43,628 bases of DNA from CAYUCE01 sp964443275 (GCA_964443275.1 CAYUCE010000012.1:1-43628); one strand, 5' to 3'; shown: positions 33,538 to 41,724, numbered from the stretch's first letter. Numbers and translations are program-made. Notes: a model not told the origin generated them from the letters alone.

Positions 33538-33656
33538 GTAGCGGATGGCGCAAGGTTCCATGGTTTTTATTTGGGCATCCCATATAAGGGTGGAACCCTG
33601 AAGGCTCTTCTTCGCTTCTACGTAGCTTCGAAGAAGCATAGTAGAGGTTCCGCTAC
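33538..33656. repeat. Palindrome-rich insert between the 58-bp repeats
   Basis: Several inverted repeats are packed together: GTAGCGGA (33538-33545) with TCCGCTAC (33649-33656), GGTTCCA (33554-33560) with TGGAACC (33591-33597), TGGGCATCCCA (a TGGG/CCCA hairpin) near 33571, and CTTCTTCG (33607-33614) with CGAAGAAG (33629-33636) around CTACGTAG. It looks like a small hairpin element. The nearby open frame on the minus strand resembles no protein I know. Confidence 0.6.
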
Positions 33657-33749
33657 CAGAAAACAATCGATGTTATTGATAATTCCAGTGCTAATGAAAC
33701 ATACAAGCATAATAAGACTTATTATAAGTAACAGTATCTTTTTGCACAT
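33618..33749 (-). pseudogene. Duplicated yidD 5' fragment running into unrelated sequence
   Basis: A 43-codon frame beginning MCKKILLLIISLIMLV, whose first 13 codons and leader copy those of yidD. It then diverges into the palindrome-rich insert and stops. The YidD signature is absent, so this is not a second functional yidD. A short secreted or membrane peptide cannot be excluded, but a duplication by-product is likelier. Confidence 0.5.
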
Positions 33750-33775
33750 GAATTAGTTAAACTTCTTTTTGCTCT
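33718..33775. repeat. 58-bp direct repeat, copy 2
   Basis: The second copy of the yidD start-and-leader segment (see 33413-33470), with four substitutions in 58 bases. It includes a potential ATG (33747-33749, minus strand) and the same upstream TTAGTTAAACTTC region. Confidence 0.85.
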
Positions 33776-33867
33776 AAATGGCCGCCTCATTTTCGCTAAA
33801 TGGAATCCCGTCTTTATTCTCCAACCCCAGGTTATTTAAATAAAGCTACCTCTTCAACCGGAGCATT

Positions 33868-34788
33868 TTATTGGTAATCTAAACAAATCTGGTATCCGGC
33901 CCCGGTGGGGCGGACAACGTAAGTTTCAGCTTCCAATTCTTTAGCTATTTTTCCCTTAACCCCCCGGATTTTAGCTGAATTTTCTTTCCTGAAAGCCCCG
34001 TAAAAAGTGGGCCCGCTCCCGCTCATTCCCCAAAAGGCGCTTTCAGAATTTCTTAAATACTTTTCATATTCACAAAGCCGCGGGCAAAGCTTTAGAGCCG
34101 GGGTAGTAAGATCATTTATGCCTGCTATGTCCTCAATATTTTCGCGCTTAAGATTTGAGGGAAACTTCCGTTTTGATCTATCACCAGCCAATTTTGCCTC
34201 TTTATTCATTTTGTCCCATCTCTTATATACTTTTTTTGTACATAGCGAAAAAGGTGGCTTTATAAGAAGGAATATGAAATCTTCAAATTTGAAGGATTGA
34301 GGAGTGAGTATTTCACCTCTTCCCCGGCCTAAACATAAACCTCCTTCCAAAAAATAGGGCACGTCTGCGCCCAGCGGCTGGGCCATTTTTCTTAACTCAT
34401 CTTTACTTTTTCCTAATTTTAAAAGCTCATTTAAGCCCACCAAAGTTGCCGCCGCATCGGAGGATCCTCCCCCCAACCCCGCCCCTACGGGAATGTTTTT
34501 TTCTACCCTTATTTTTACTTTTGCGCTTTTATTTTTCAGGATTTGCTTGCCAGCTTTGTAGACCAGATTATCCTCTTTAGGTATGCTCATTGGGGACTCG
34601 CAAGATATGGTTATCCTATTTTTTGACTCCTCTTTGCCCGAAAGGATTTCCAAAGTTAGCACATCCGCCAAATCAATGGATTGAAAAAGGGTGCGTATCT
34701 GGTGATACCCGTCCGGCCTTTTGGCTAAAACTTGTAAGCTCAAATTTATTTTAGCGAAAGCCTTTATCCTTAATTTCTTTTTACCCAT
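33868..34788 (-). CDS. ispE: 4-diphosphocytidyl-2-C-methyl-D-erythritol kinase
   Basis: A 306-residue GHMP kinase of the MEP isoprenoid pathway. The N-terminal FAKINLSLQVLAKRPDGYH contains the conserved Lys and Asp. The ATP-binding loop is PVGAGLGGGSSDAA (about residues 100-113), and GADVPYFLEGG and the C-terminal MSGSGPT complete the family pattern. A basic loop insertion at about 205-225 (DKMNKEAKLAGDRSKRK) is unusual. It lies 23 bases after the last importer ATPase gene, so it may be read from that operon although unrelated in function. Confidence 0.95.
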   Translation of the reverse strand: MGKKKLRIKAFAKINLSLQVLAKRPDGYHQIRTLFQSIDLADVLTLEILSGKEESKNRITISCESPMSIPKEDNLVYKAGKQILKNKSAKVKIRVEKNIPVGAGLGGGSSDAAATLVGLNELLKLGKSKDELRKMAQPLGADVPYFLEGGLCLGRGRGEILTPQSFKFEDFIFLLIKPPFSLCTKKVYKRWDKMNKEAKLAGDRSKRKFPSNLKRENIEDIAGINDLTTPALKLCPRLCEYEKYLRNSESAFWGMSGSGPTFYGAFRKENSAKIRGVKGKIAKELEAETYVVRPTGAGYQICLDYQ

Positions 34789-34811
34789 GGGTCACATTTC
34801 TCTATTTACTT

Positions 34812-35495
34812 CTAAAAAACATGTTTCCTTAAATCGTCCAGTTCTAAATGGTCCGTCTCTTCTTCACCTATAATTTCTCCCCGCTTTATGATGTACAGAC
34901 GCTGACATAAGCTTAAAACGGTCTCCAGGTTCTGTTCGGCTAAAAGGATGGATTTACCCGCTTCTACGGCTTTTTTAATCACCTCTTTTACCGAATTGAC
35001 AAATCGAGGCATAAGCCCCTCCGTAGGTTCATCAAAAAGTATCATGGTAGGGTCGGATGCCAAGGCCCTGGTGATGGCCAAAAGCTGCTTTTCACCCCCG
35101 GAAAGGGTATAGGCCAAATTATCTTCCCTCTCTTTGAGTTGGGGAAACAACTCGTAGGCCTTCTCAATTCGTGCTTGCCCTGAATCGGCCAAGCCGGAGA
35201 TAAGCAAGTTTTCCTTTACCGAAAGCTGGGGAAAAACACGTCCCTCCTGAGGCACATAACTTATACCCATGCGGGGAATCTTATAAGTTGCTACTCTTGT
35301 TAAGTCCTTATCTTTAAATAATATTTGGCCGGATTTAGCTTTAATCAATCCCGTGATGGCTTTTAGAGTAGTAGTTTTACCGGCCCCATTACGACCCACC
35401 AGCCCCACTGCTTCGTTTTCTCCTGAATGGATGGAAATATTCCTTAAAGCCGGGGTTTTTCGATAATAAACGCTCAAATTTCTTACCTCTAGCAT
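34812..35495 (-). CDS. urtE: Branched-chain/urea-type ABC transporter ATPase (LivF/UrtE-like)
   Basis: A 227-residue ATPase from the ATG at 35495, seven bases after AGGGGA. Walker A is GRNGAGKTT, the signature is LSGGEKQLLAITRAL, and Walker B is MILFDEPTEGLMP. The DEPTEG segment is the form usual in UrtE rather than LivF. A longer start at 35534 would overlap the preceding ATPase gene. It works with UrtD to drive the UrtBC permease pair. Confidence 0.9.
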   Translation of the reverse strand: MLEVRNLSVYYRKTPALRNISIHSGENEAVGLVGRNGAGKTTTLKAITGLIKAKSGQILFKDKDLTRVATYKIPRMGISYVPQEGRVFPQLSVKENLLISGLADSGQARIEKAYELFPQLKEREDNLAYTLSGGEKQLLAITRALASDPTMILFDEPTEGLMPRFVNSVKEVIKKAVEAGKSILLAEQNLETVLSLCQRLYIIKRGEIIGEEETDHLELDDLRKHVF

Positions 35496-35499
35496 CTGC

Positions 35500-36198
35500 T
35501 CATCCCCTAAGATAGACGGATTGGACTTTTTCATCTCTCTTTACTTCATCATAAGTTCCTTCGAATATTACTTTACCCCGATGAAGTACAGTAATTAAAT
35601 GGGAAAGATCAGCTACTACTTCTATGTCGTGCTCTACCAGAATAATGCTTTGATTCACTCCCTCAATTATTTTCACTATTTGTTCAGTCTCCTCTTCGGA
35701 TAGGCCAGAAGTAGGCTCATCCAAAAGCAAAAGCTTCGGGGAGCTGGCCAAAGCCAGAGCTATCTCCAAACGCTTTTGATCTCCATGGGCCAGTTCAGAG
35801 GCCAAAGTTTCTTTTTCGTCCTCTAATCCAACCTGTGCTACTATCTCTTCGGTCCTCGCTAGAGCCTTTCTGTAGGAGGTTTCCCGTTGGGTAACACCTA
35901 AGATATTCTCAAGCACGGAAAGTTGCCAAAAAAGGGCGGGGATTTGGAAAGTACGGGCAATTCCTCTTCGCGCCAATATATGCATCGGGAGACCGGCTAT
36001 ATCACTTCCCTCAAAATAAATTTTACCAGAAGTGGGCTTTAAATCCCCGGTGATTAAGTTCAAAAAGGTGGTCTTACCGGCCCCATTAGGCCCGATTACA
36101 CCCTTTATCTCACCCTTCCCAATCGAAAAATCAACCCCCGCCACGGCCTCAAAGCCATCAAATCTTTTAGTTAATCCGTCAGTTTCTAGAATATTCAT
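35500..36198 (-). CDS. urtD: Branched-chain/urea-type ABC transporter ATPase (LivG/UrtD-like)
   Basis: A 232-residue ATPase with Walker A GPNGAGKTTFLN, the signature LAHGDQKRLEIALAL and Walker B LLLLDEPTSGLS. The shortened LivG form lacking the C-terminal extension, and the HGDQ signature, fit the UrtD side of the family. It overlaps the urtC stop by four bases and is followed within five bases by urtE. Confidence 0.9.
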   Translation of the reverse strand: MNILETDGLTKRFDGFEAVAGVDFSIGKGEIKGVIGPNGAGKTTFLNLITGDLKPTSGKIYFEGSDIAGLPMHILARRGIARTFQIPALFWQLSVLENILGVTQRETSYRKALARTEEIVAQVGLEDEKETLASELAHGDQKRLEIALALASSPKLLLLDEPTSGLSEEETEQIVKIIEGVNQSIILVEHDIEVVADLSHLITVLHRGKVIFEGTYDEVKRDEKVQSVYLRG

Positions 36199-37121
36199 GG
36201 TCTAAATATCCTATTTAAGCTACCTACTAATCCGGCCGGGAAAAATTTCACTACTCCTATTATCAAAAGTCCTAGGAATATGGGGTATAGATTTACCCAT
36301 AGGGAACTTATCAATTCTTCGGTTAGCATCAGTATCCCCGTACCTAGCATAGGTCCAATCAAGGTTCCTGCTCCTCCAAATAAGGTCCAAATAATTACCT
36401 CGGCAGAGACCGTCCAGTGAAAAAGATCCGCCGAAGCAAACCGAGAAGTGAGCACGTAAAGTGTACCTGCAAAACCGGAGAGAACAGCGGAGATCACAAA
36501 CGCATAAAGTCTGAACTCATATGTGTTATATCCGATCGCTTCCGCTCTGGTGGGGTTTTCCCTGATCAGTTTGAAAATCCTGCCCCAGCGGGACCTAAGC
36601 AAAAAATAGACTAGACCTGCACAAATCGCCACCGCTCCCAAGACGAAGTAATAATTTACAAACGGATCAGTAAAACTTCTTCTGAATATAGAAGGAGAAG
36701 CCACTGTAAGGCCGTCGTCACCGCCGGTAATTGGGGTTAAATCCAGACAAAGAAGGTAAAAAACCAGTGAAGCTATTATTGTAACCACGATGAACCCGGG
36801 CTCACCGACTCTGACTACGAAAGCGCCTATTAGAAGCCCCGCTATTCCAGCCAACAATATACCGGCGGCGAGGGAAGCACCCAACCCCAAATCAAGGTGA
36901 ATTAGCGACAGGACTGTTCCATAAGCGCCTAGTCCAAAAAAGACCGATTGGCCCAGACTGAGCATTCCCGTATATCCATATATAATGTCGAAAGCAAGCG
37001 CAAATAACCCCCAAATCAGTATCTCTGTAAGAAGCAGAGTTTGAAAGGGACCTACATAAAAGGGGCTTATTACCAAAATAAAAAGTAGAATTGATAAAGA
37101 TAAAAGATGTAAAAGCCTCAT
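36195..37121 (-). CDS. urtC: Branched-chain/urea-type ABC permease (LivM/UrtC-like)
   Basis: A 308-residue membrane permease with about ten helices. The LivM family segments DIIYGYTGMLSLGQSVFFGLGAY and the ATPase-contact loop near GRIFKLIRENPTRAEAIGYN are present. I start at ATG 37121, which has AAGG seven bases upstream and follows the urtB stop. An earlier ATG at 37148 would overlap urtB by 26 bases. Confidence 0.9.
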   Translation of the reverse strand: MRLLHLLSLSILLFILVISPFYVGPFQTLLLTEILIWGLFALAFDIIYGYTGMLSLGQSVFFGLGAYGTVLSLIHLDLGLGASLAAGILLAGIAGLLIGAFVVRVGEPGFIVVTIIASLVFYLLCLDLTPITGGDDGLTVASPSIFRRSFTDPFVNYYFVLGAVAICAGLVYFLLRSRWGRIFKLIRENPTRAEAIGYNTYEFRLYAFVISAVLSGFAGTLYVLTSRFASADLFHWTVSAEVIIWTLFGGAGTLIGPMLGTGILMLTEELISSLWVNLYPIFLGLLIIGVVKFFPAGLVGSLNRIFRP

Positions 37122-37122
37122 T

Positions 37123-37983
37123 TTAAGCCTTTTTCCCATATAGACCAAAAGGTCTAAGTAATAACACCGTTCCCATAAGCACTAAAGTCAGGATTTTGGC
37201 CTCGGTGGGATTTAAAAATACCGCAGTCAGACCCTGCAGTTCACCAAAGATAAGGGAAGCAATCATTGCTCCCTTTAAGCTTCCCACACCTCCTACAATC
37301 ACCACTATAAATGCAATAACTAACATCTCCATACCCATTTGGAAGCTCACCGAAACGATAGGGGAAGCCAGGATGCCAGCAAAAGCAGCCAGAAACGCTC
37401 CCAGTCCAAAGACTATTGTGTAAACCCAAAAGACCGGAATACCAAGGGACAAAGCAAGTTCCCTATCCTGTCTGACTGCTCTAATCCATCTTCCGTACTT
37501 GGTGTGGTGTAGAAAGGTCCATAAACCGGCAATGATAATTGCGGCTAAGATCCCCACAAAAATTCGATACCCCGGGTATCCATATCCGAAGAGAGAAACT
37601 TTGAACTGAACCGGTTCCACCACCTGTCGGGGGGCCCCACCGAAATAGAGGAGGGCCAGATGTTGAAATATGAGCAAAAATCCAAAGGTGGCAATAATGG
37701 ACATATGCGGCTTGTCCGTAATGGATCTTAGGGTAGTTCTTTCCACCAAAAGCCCCAAAATTCCAACTAAAAGAGGAGCTATGATCAAGCCTGTCCAGAA
37801 ATTACCGGTAGCCTGGATTAAGTACCAGCTAATCGTAGCCCCCAGCATATAAAAGGCTCCATGGGCGATATTAACTATTCCCAAAAGCCCCAGGACTAGT
37901 GATAGACCCAGAGAGACTAAAGCGATAATCCAGCCCCATATAAAACCGTTAACTAACTGCAGGCCGATTTGGGATAAGAGCAT
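37123..37983 (-). CDS. urtB: Branched-chain/urea-type ABC permease (LivH/UrtB-like)
   Basis: A 286-residue membrane permease with about eight helices. LivH-type motifs include GLLGIVNIAHGAFYMLGA and the cytoplasmic loop TKYGRWIRAVRQDRELALSLGIP. It starts 14 bases after the second binding-protein gene and is followed directly by urtC. The paired LivH/LivM layout is the rule for this transporter class. Confidence 0.91.
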   Translation of the reverse strand: MLLSQIGLQLVNGFIWGWIIALVSLGLSLVLGLLGIVNIAHGAFYMLGATISWYLIQATGNFWTGLIIAPLLVGILGLLVERTTLRSITDKPHMSIIATFGFLLIFQHLALLYFGGAPRQVVEPVQFKVSLFGYGYPGYRIFVGILAAIIIAGLWTFLHHTKYGRWIRAVRQDRELALSLGIPVFWVYTIVFGLGAFLAAFAGILASPIVSVSFQMGMEMLVIAFIVVIVGGVGSLKGAMIASLIFGELQGLTAVFLNPTEAKILTLVLMGTVLLLRPFGLYGKKA

Positions 37984-37996
37984 ATCAAAGTGGAAA

Positions 37997-39334
37997 TTAA
38001 GTGTAATTAACGGTCGGTTCGTATACAGCCTTCTCCTTATCTATATGCTCTTTTACTCTCAAATATCCTTCCTCAACGCGTTCAATATAATGATCGTGAA
38101 AACCTTGATGATCCGCCGCTCTGATAAATGCATCACCCTGGGGGAAACCGGGGCCGGCCGTTACTTCCTTCCCTTCCAAAGCTTTAATCAACTGGGGATT
38201 GTCCTTCTTGGTTTCCCAACTTGTTTCTTCTATGGCTTCTTTTAGTAAAAATACTATACTCCATCCATACCAGTAATGGGAGCCGGTAGTTACCCTGCCG
38301 GTGCCGATTTCCCTTCCCATTTTATCCACTTCTACTGCCTGTCTAAATAACTCATCATAAGGTCTTAATCTGGCAGGTACTTCTTCCGACAAGCGAGGAT
38401 AGTTGGATATCCACCAGCTTCCCTCGGCGGCCTCCATGTCTAGTGCGAAGCCGTCAGGTGAGCAAATTGGTCCCAATATTTCCATGTTTTCAGGCAGGCC
38501 GATTTCGTGTGCGGATTGGATAAAGCGGGGAAAGAGCGAACCGGGAAACACATTCAGTAAAACTTCAGTATCTTTTTGGTCAACCTTTGTCAAGTAGGGA
38601 TAGAAATCGGAAACCAGCATTGGTACGGTAAGAATCTTCAGAACTTCCCCCCCTACTTTTTCAATTAGAGGTGGCCACTCAGCGGCATGTGCCCTCCCAA
38701 ATGAGTAATCCGCCACTGCAATGGTCCACTTTTTGCCCAGATTTTCCACCGCCCATTCATAGGCTACCTGAGCATGGGATAAAGTAGTATGACCCATTTT
38801 AAAACTATAACGGTTTCCTCCTCCAGCAGTGATGTCAGTCGCTTCCCCTAATGGGAAATGAATGGTCTCCTGTTCCTCAGCTATAGGATTGCAAGCTAGA
38901 CTGACTCCCGAATCTTGTGAGCCAATTACAAAATCGACGCCATTTGAGAGTATAAGTCTGCGCATCTTACTTATTCCAGTTGAATCATCAGTTTTGGTAT
39001 CAGCAATAAATAGTTTGACATCCCTGCCCCCTATCCCCCCCTGATTTCTTAATCTGTCAATTGCAGCTTGTATCGCTTTTTGATTCCAATATCCGTATAC
39101 GGCCAAATTTCCGCTTAGATCTGCCAAAAGTCCAATCTTAATTGGTTCTAAATTCGCTCCCAAAGCAGTCCTAAATGAAGTTGTGGCCAAAGCACTTCCC
39201 AGAAGAAATTTAATGAAGCTTCTGCGGTTAATCTCGGTACCCGCACCCACCTTGCATTTCTCATTTCTCATTTTGCATTTCTCATTTCTCATTTTCCACT
39301 TTGCATTTTCCACTTTGCATTCTGCACTTTGCAT
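37997..39334 (-). CDS. urtA: Urea/amide-type ABC substrate-binding protein with repeat-encoded N-terminus
   Basis: A type I periplasmic-binding-fold protein (PIKIGLLADLSGNLAVYGYW, NQGGIGGRDVKLFIADT, GSQDSG) exported by a Tat signal (NRRSFIKFLLGSALATTSF at about residues 37-55). The first 28 codons are translated from a 12-unit heptamer DNA array (39252-39335) and read MQSAECKVENAKWKMRNEKC and similar, so the stretch before the twin arginine is unusually long. AAGGAGG stands 10 bases before the ATG at 39332-39334, which favours this start. A GTG at 39250, right after the array, would give a normal-looking Tat protein of 417 residues. It is paralogous to the next upstream gene. Urea or short amides are the likely ligand class. 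Confidence 0.88.
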   Translation of the reverse strand: MQSAECKVENAKWKMRNEKCKMRNEKCKVGAGTEINRRSFIKFLLGSALATTSFRTALGANLEPIKIGLLADLSGNLAVYGYWNQKAIQAAIDRLRNQGGIGGRDVKLFIADTKTDDSTGISKMRRLILSNGVDFVIGSQDSGVSLACNPIAEEQETIHFPLGEATDITAGGGNRYSFKMGHTTLSHAQVAYEWAVENLGKKWTIAVADYSFGRAHAAEWPPLIEKVGGEVLKILTVPMLVSDFYPYLTKVDQKDTEVLLNVFPGSLFPRFIQSAHEIGLPENMEILGPICSPDGFALDMEAAEGSWWISNYPRLSEEVPARLRPYDELFRQAVEVDKMGREIGTGRVTTGSHYWYGWSIVFLLKEAIEETSWETKKDNPQLIKALEGKEVTAGPGFPQGDAFIRAADHQGFHDHYIERVEEGYLRVKEHIDKEKAVYEPTVNYT

Positions 39335-39335
39335 T
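39252..39335. repeat. Heptamer tandem array, 12 units (84 bp)
   Basis: Twelve 7-base units in a row with no interruption: TTGCATT, TCTCATT, TCTCATT, TTGCATT, TCTCATT, TCTCATT, TTCCACT, TTGCATT, TTCCACT, TTGCATT, CTGCACT, TTGCATT. The first six are an exact triplet-of-units duplication. It forms the end of the upstream gene's stop codon and the start codon plus first codons of the downstream gene on the minus strand. Confidence 0.95.
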
Positions 39336-40626
39336 ATTTACCACCCTCCTTGGATAAGTTCACTATCGGTGGATAAAGACCCTCTTTTTTATCAAACCTA
39401 ACTTTGGTTCTTAATTTTCCATTGACAACTTGCATCATGTATTGATCATGAAACCCCTGATGATCGGACGCTCTTATAAATTTGTCGCCTTGGGGATGGG
39501 CGAAGCTTGCTACCTGTTCACTATCTTCCAAGGCTTTTATTAATTCTAGGTTATCATTCTTGCTTTTCCACCCACACCTTTCGATACCCGCTTTTAATAA
39601 ATGCAAATTTTCCCAGTGCACCCAGTAGTGGGATCCAGCTATGATATTTTTGCTGTCCGAAATGTCTCTTCCTTCCGGATCCACCCCCACCTTCTGGCGG
39701 AAGTTCTCATCGTACTGTCTCAAATCATCGGGTACGTCTTCCAATCTTCTGGGGTAATTGGAGATACACCACACACCTTCCGCCTGTGGAATACCTACGT
39801 CTAAAGCTTCAGTGCTACCGGTTTCTCCAAACCTTTCCATTTTCTCATCCAGTCCCAACTCGCAAGATTGTTTCAGGCAACTAAGCGCATCTTGCCCGAA
39901 AAGTACGATAAAAAGCGCCTCCGTCCTTTCCTGATCTACCCTGCTTAAATAGGGAATGAAGTCGTGCGTGCCCTGAGGAATAGGTATGGAATCAATGATA
40001 TTACCTCCGCCACCTTTTACCTTCTCTCCCCACTCCTTTAAATTTGACTGTCCCCATGCGTAATCGGCATAAATAAAGGTCCAATCTTTGCCCAGATTCT
40101 CCAAAGCCCACCTATAACCGGATTGAGCATGAGCCCTTACACTATAGTTAAGCCGAAATAAAAAAGGATGGGCACCTTCTCCGGTAATTTCAGTGGCTTC
40201 TCCAATGGGAAAATATAGAGTCCTATAATCCCTGGATACCGGTAAACTGGCCACACACACTCCCGAATGCTGTGAACCCAGAACGAAATGTACTCTATCC
40301 TGTAAGACCATTTTCTTTATCTTCCGGCTTCCAACTGAGGGATTAGTTTGGGTATCTGCGATTATTAATTCGATATCCCGGCCATCTATTCCACCCTCGC
40401 TATTTATCTTCTGGCAAGCAGCCTTTGCAGATTTTATATGCCAGTATCCGTAGGAGGCCAGGCCTCCTGTTTTTTCCGCCTGCATACCAACTTTTATAGG
40501 AGCTGAGGTATCATCCTTTGCAAAAGGAAAGGCCTTAAGAGACAGTAGGGAAAAGCCAGCAGCCAACGAACTTAAAAAACCCCGACGGCTATATTTCATA
40601 CCTTTATCTAATACTTCATTTCTCAC
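39334..40626 (-). CDS. urtA: Urea/amide-type ABC substrate-binding protein (first of a tandem pair)
   Basis: A 430-residue Tat-exported binding protein. The twin-arginine signal is SRRGFLSSLAAGFSLLSLKA (about residues 13-32), followed by the mature start PIKVGMQAEKTGGLASYGYW. It aligns along its whole length with the next gene (FIRASDHQGFHDQY in both), so the pair arose by duplication. I keep the GTG at 40626, five bases after GGTGAG. An ATG at 40599 (MKYSRRG) would be a compact Tat start but has no usable ribosome site. It is the first gene of the importer operon. Confidence 0.88.
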   Translation of the reverse strand: MRNEVLDKGMKYSRRGFLSSLAAGFSLLSLKAFPFAKDDTSAPIKVGMQAEKTGGLASYGYWHIKSAKAACQKINSEGGIDGRDIELIIADTQTNPSVGSRKIKKMVLQDRVHFVLGSQHSGVCVASLPVSRDYRTLYFPIGEATEITGEGAHPFLFRLNYSVRAHAQSGYRWALENLGKDWTFIYADYAWGQSNLKEWGEKVKGGGGNIIDSIPIPQGTHDFIPYLSRVDQERTEALFIVLFGQDALSCLKQSCELGLDEKMERFGETGSTEALDVGIPQAEGVWCISNYPRRLEDVPDDLRQYDENFRQKVGVDPEGRDISDSKNIIAGSHYWVHWENLHLLKAGIERCGWKSKNDNLELIKALEDSEQVASFAHPQGDKFIRASDHQGFHDQYMMQVVNGKLRTKVRFDKKEGLYPPIVNLSKEGGK

Positions 40627-40657
40627 CTTTACTCACCGTACTTTGATTAAGGTAGAA

Positions 40658-40689
40658 GCAATTATACATAAAATTGCTGTATTAACCAA
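40658..40689 (-). promoter_or_regulatory. Promoter of the urt operon with overlapping inverted repeat
   Basis: On the minus strand TATAAT (complement of 40661-40666) follows a weak -35 TTGGTT (complement of 40684-40689) at 17 bp. GCAATT (40658-40663) and AATTGC (40672-40677) form an inverted repeat directly over the -10, a position suited to a repressor. Confidence 0.45.
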
Positions 40690-40770
40690 AAGGTGATTTC
40701 TGCTTGCCTTCACCGGGTAAGAAACTTCAGTTCAGATTAACTTTACCTTTTGTAAGTATACCTGGTTTGT

Positions 40771-40776
40771 TATAAT
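40771..40776 (+). promoter_or_regulatory. -10 element of the phosphoesterase gene, leaderless arrangement
   Basis: A perfect TATAAT ends seven bases before the ATG at 40784. Transcription would start at or within a base of that ATG. The -35 is weak (TTGTAA, 15-bp spacer). No ribosome site is present. Confidence 0.55.
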
Positions 40777-40783
40777 CGTTGTT

Positions 40784-41596
40784 ATGGATTGCAATAAAGC
40801 TTATTTTTTCACAGAGGATCTAGGAGCAGTTGACCTGGCTATCTGTTGGAAATCTCAAAATACCCTGATCCTTGCCGATCTCCATCTAGGCTATGAAGAG
40901 GCTCTTAACAAAGAGGGTATTTTAATTCCCAGAAATCACCTCACTTTAGTGAAAGAGAAACTGGAGAAAATTTTCGCCCAGATTAAGATAAACAAAGATA
41001 AAAAGCTTGATACCCTGCTGATAAACGGTGACCTCAGACACCAGTTTGGGCCCCTATCAAGCCAGGAATGGAAAGAAACCTTATCTCTTCTTGATTTCAT
41101 GGAAAGTAAAGCTAACAGGATCATCGCTATTAAGGGAAATCACGATCCTAACTTGGAATTTTTGGAAGATAAGGTGAGCAGTCTGGAAGTTGCTGAAAAG
41201 TATCGGCAAAATGGCTGCCTTTTTATACACGGGGATGTACCTTTGGGAAAAGAGAGCCTGGCGGATGTAAGAACCATTGTCATAGGTCATGAGCATCCGG
41301 TAGTGAGCTTAAAGAGCCGGGTAACCAGTAGAAGGGAGCCTTATAAATGTTATTTAAAAGGAAATTATAAAGGAAACCTTTTGATTGTTCAGCCCTCCTT
41401 TAACCTTTTGGCCAAAGGAAATGACCTAACTAGAGAACTTCCCCTCTCCCCGTTTCTCAAAGAGGCTGACTTGGGTGAATTTGAAGTCTTTCCAGTCTCT
41501 GATGAAGGTGAAATCTATAATTTTGGAAATCTTGAAGAACTTTTCTCACCCGGTTGGCAAAAAGCTAAAGCTTTTAGGGAAAGTTATGACCATTAG
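40784..41596 (+). CDS. Calcineurin-like metallophosphoesterase (SbcD-related, archaeal type)
   Basis: A 270-residue two-metal phosphoesterase. The metal-binding motifs occur in order: ADLHLG (about residue 32), NGDLRHQFG (about 86), IKGNHDP (about 119), IHGD and GHEHP (about 168). The length and layout resemble the SbcD-related phosphoesterases common in archaea rather than full SbcD, which has a C-terminal capping domain and an SbcC partner; neither is seen. Substrates of this group are uncertain (nucleic acid or phosphodiesters). The gene stands alone, apparently transcribed from a leaderless promoter divergent from the urt operon. Confidence 0.8.
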   Translation: MDCNKAYFFTEDLGAVDLAICWKSQNTLILADLHLGYEEALNKEGILIPRNHLTLVKEKLEKIFAQIKINKDKKLDTLLINGDLRHQFGPLSSQEWKETLSLLDFMESKANRIIAIKGNHDPNLEFLEDKVSSLEVAEKYRQNGCLFIHGDVPLGKESLADVRTIVIGHEHPVVSLKSRVTSRREPYKCYLKGNYKGNLLIVQPSFNLLAKGNDLTRELPLSPFLKEADLGEFEVFPVSDEGEIYNFGNLEELFSPGWQKAKAFRESYDH

Positions 41597-41724
41597 ACGG
41601 TAAGATGGGTAAAAAGCGGAACTTGATTTAGGGCAACTTATACCGAGGATCAGTTGAATAATCTAGCCTTCTTTGGTAATCTAAAGACTGAATAAGATAT
41701 TTGCGAGAAGGGTTAGGGTTGCAG

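Noticed and set aside
33448..33666. Open frame of 72 codons upstream of yidD (minus strand)
   Set aside because: It spans the palindrome-rich insert, ends in a lysine-rich low-complexity tail and has no recognisable domain. It remains possible that it is a fragment of an unknown gene.
39252..39335. Heptamer array considered as a CRISPR array
   Set aside because: Units are seven bases with no spacers; this is a simple tandem repeat. No cas genes are present.
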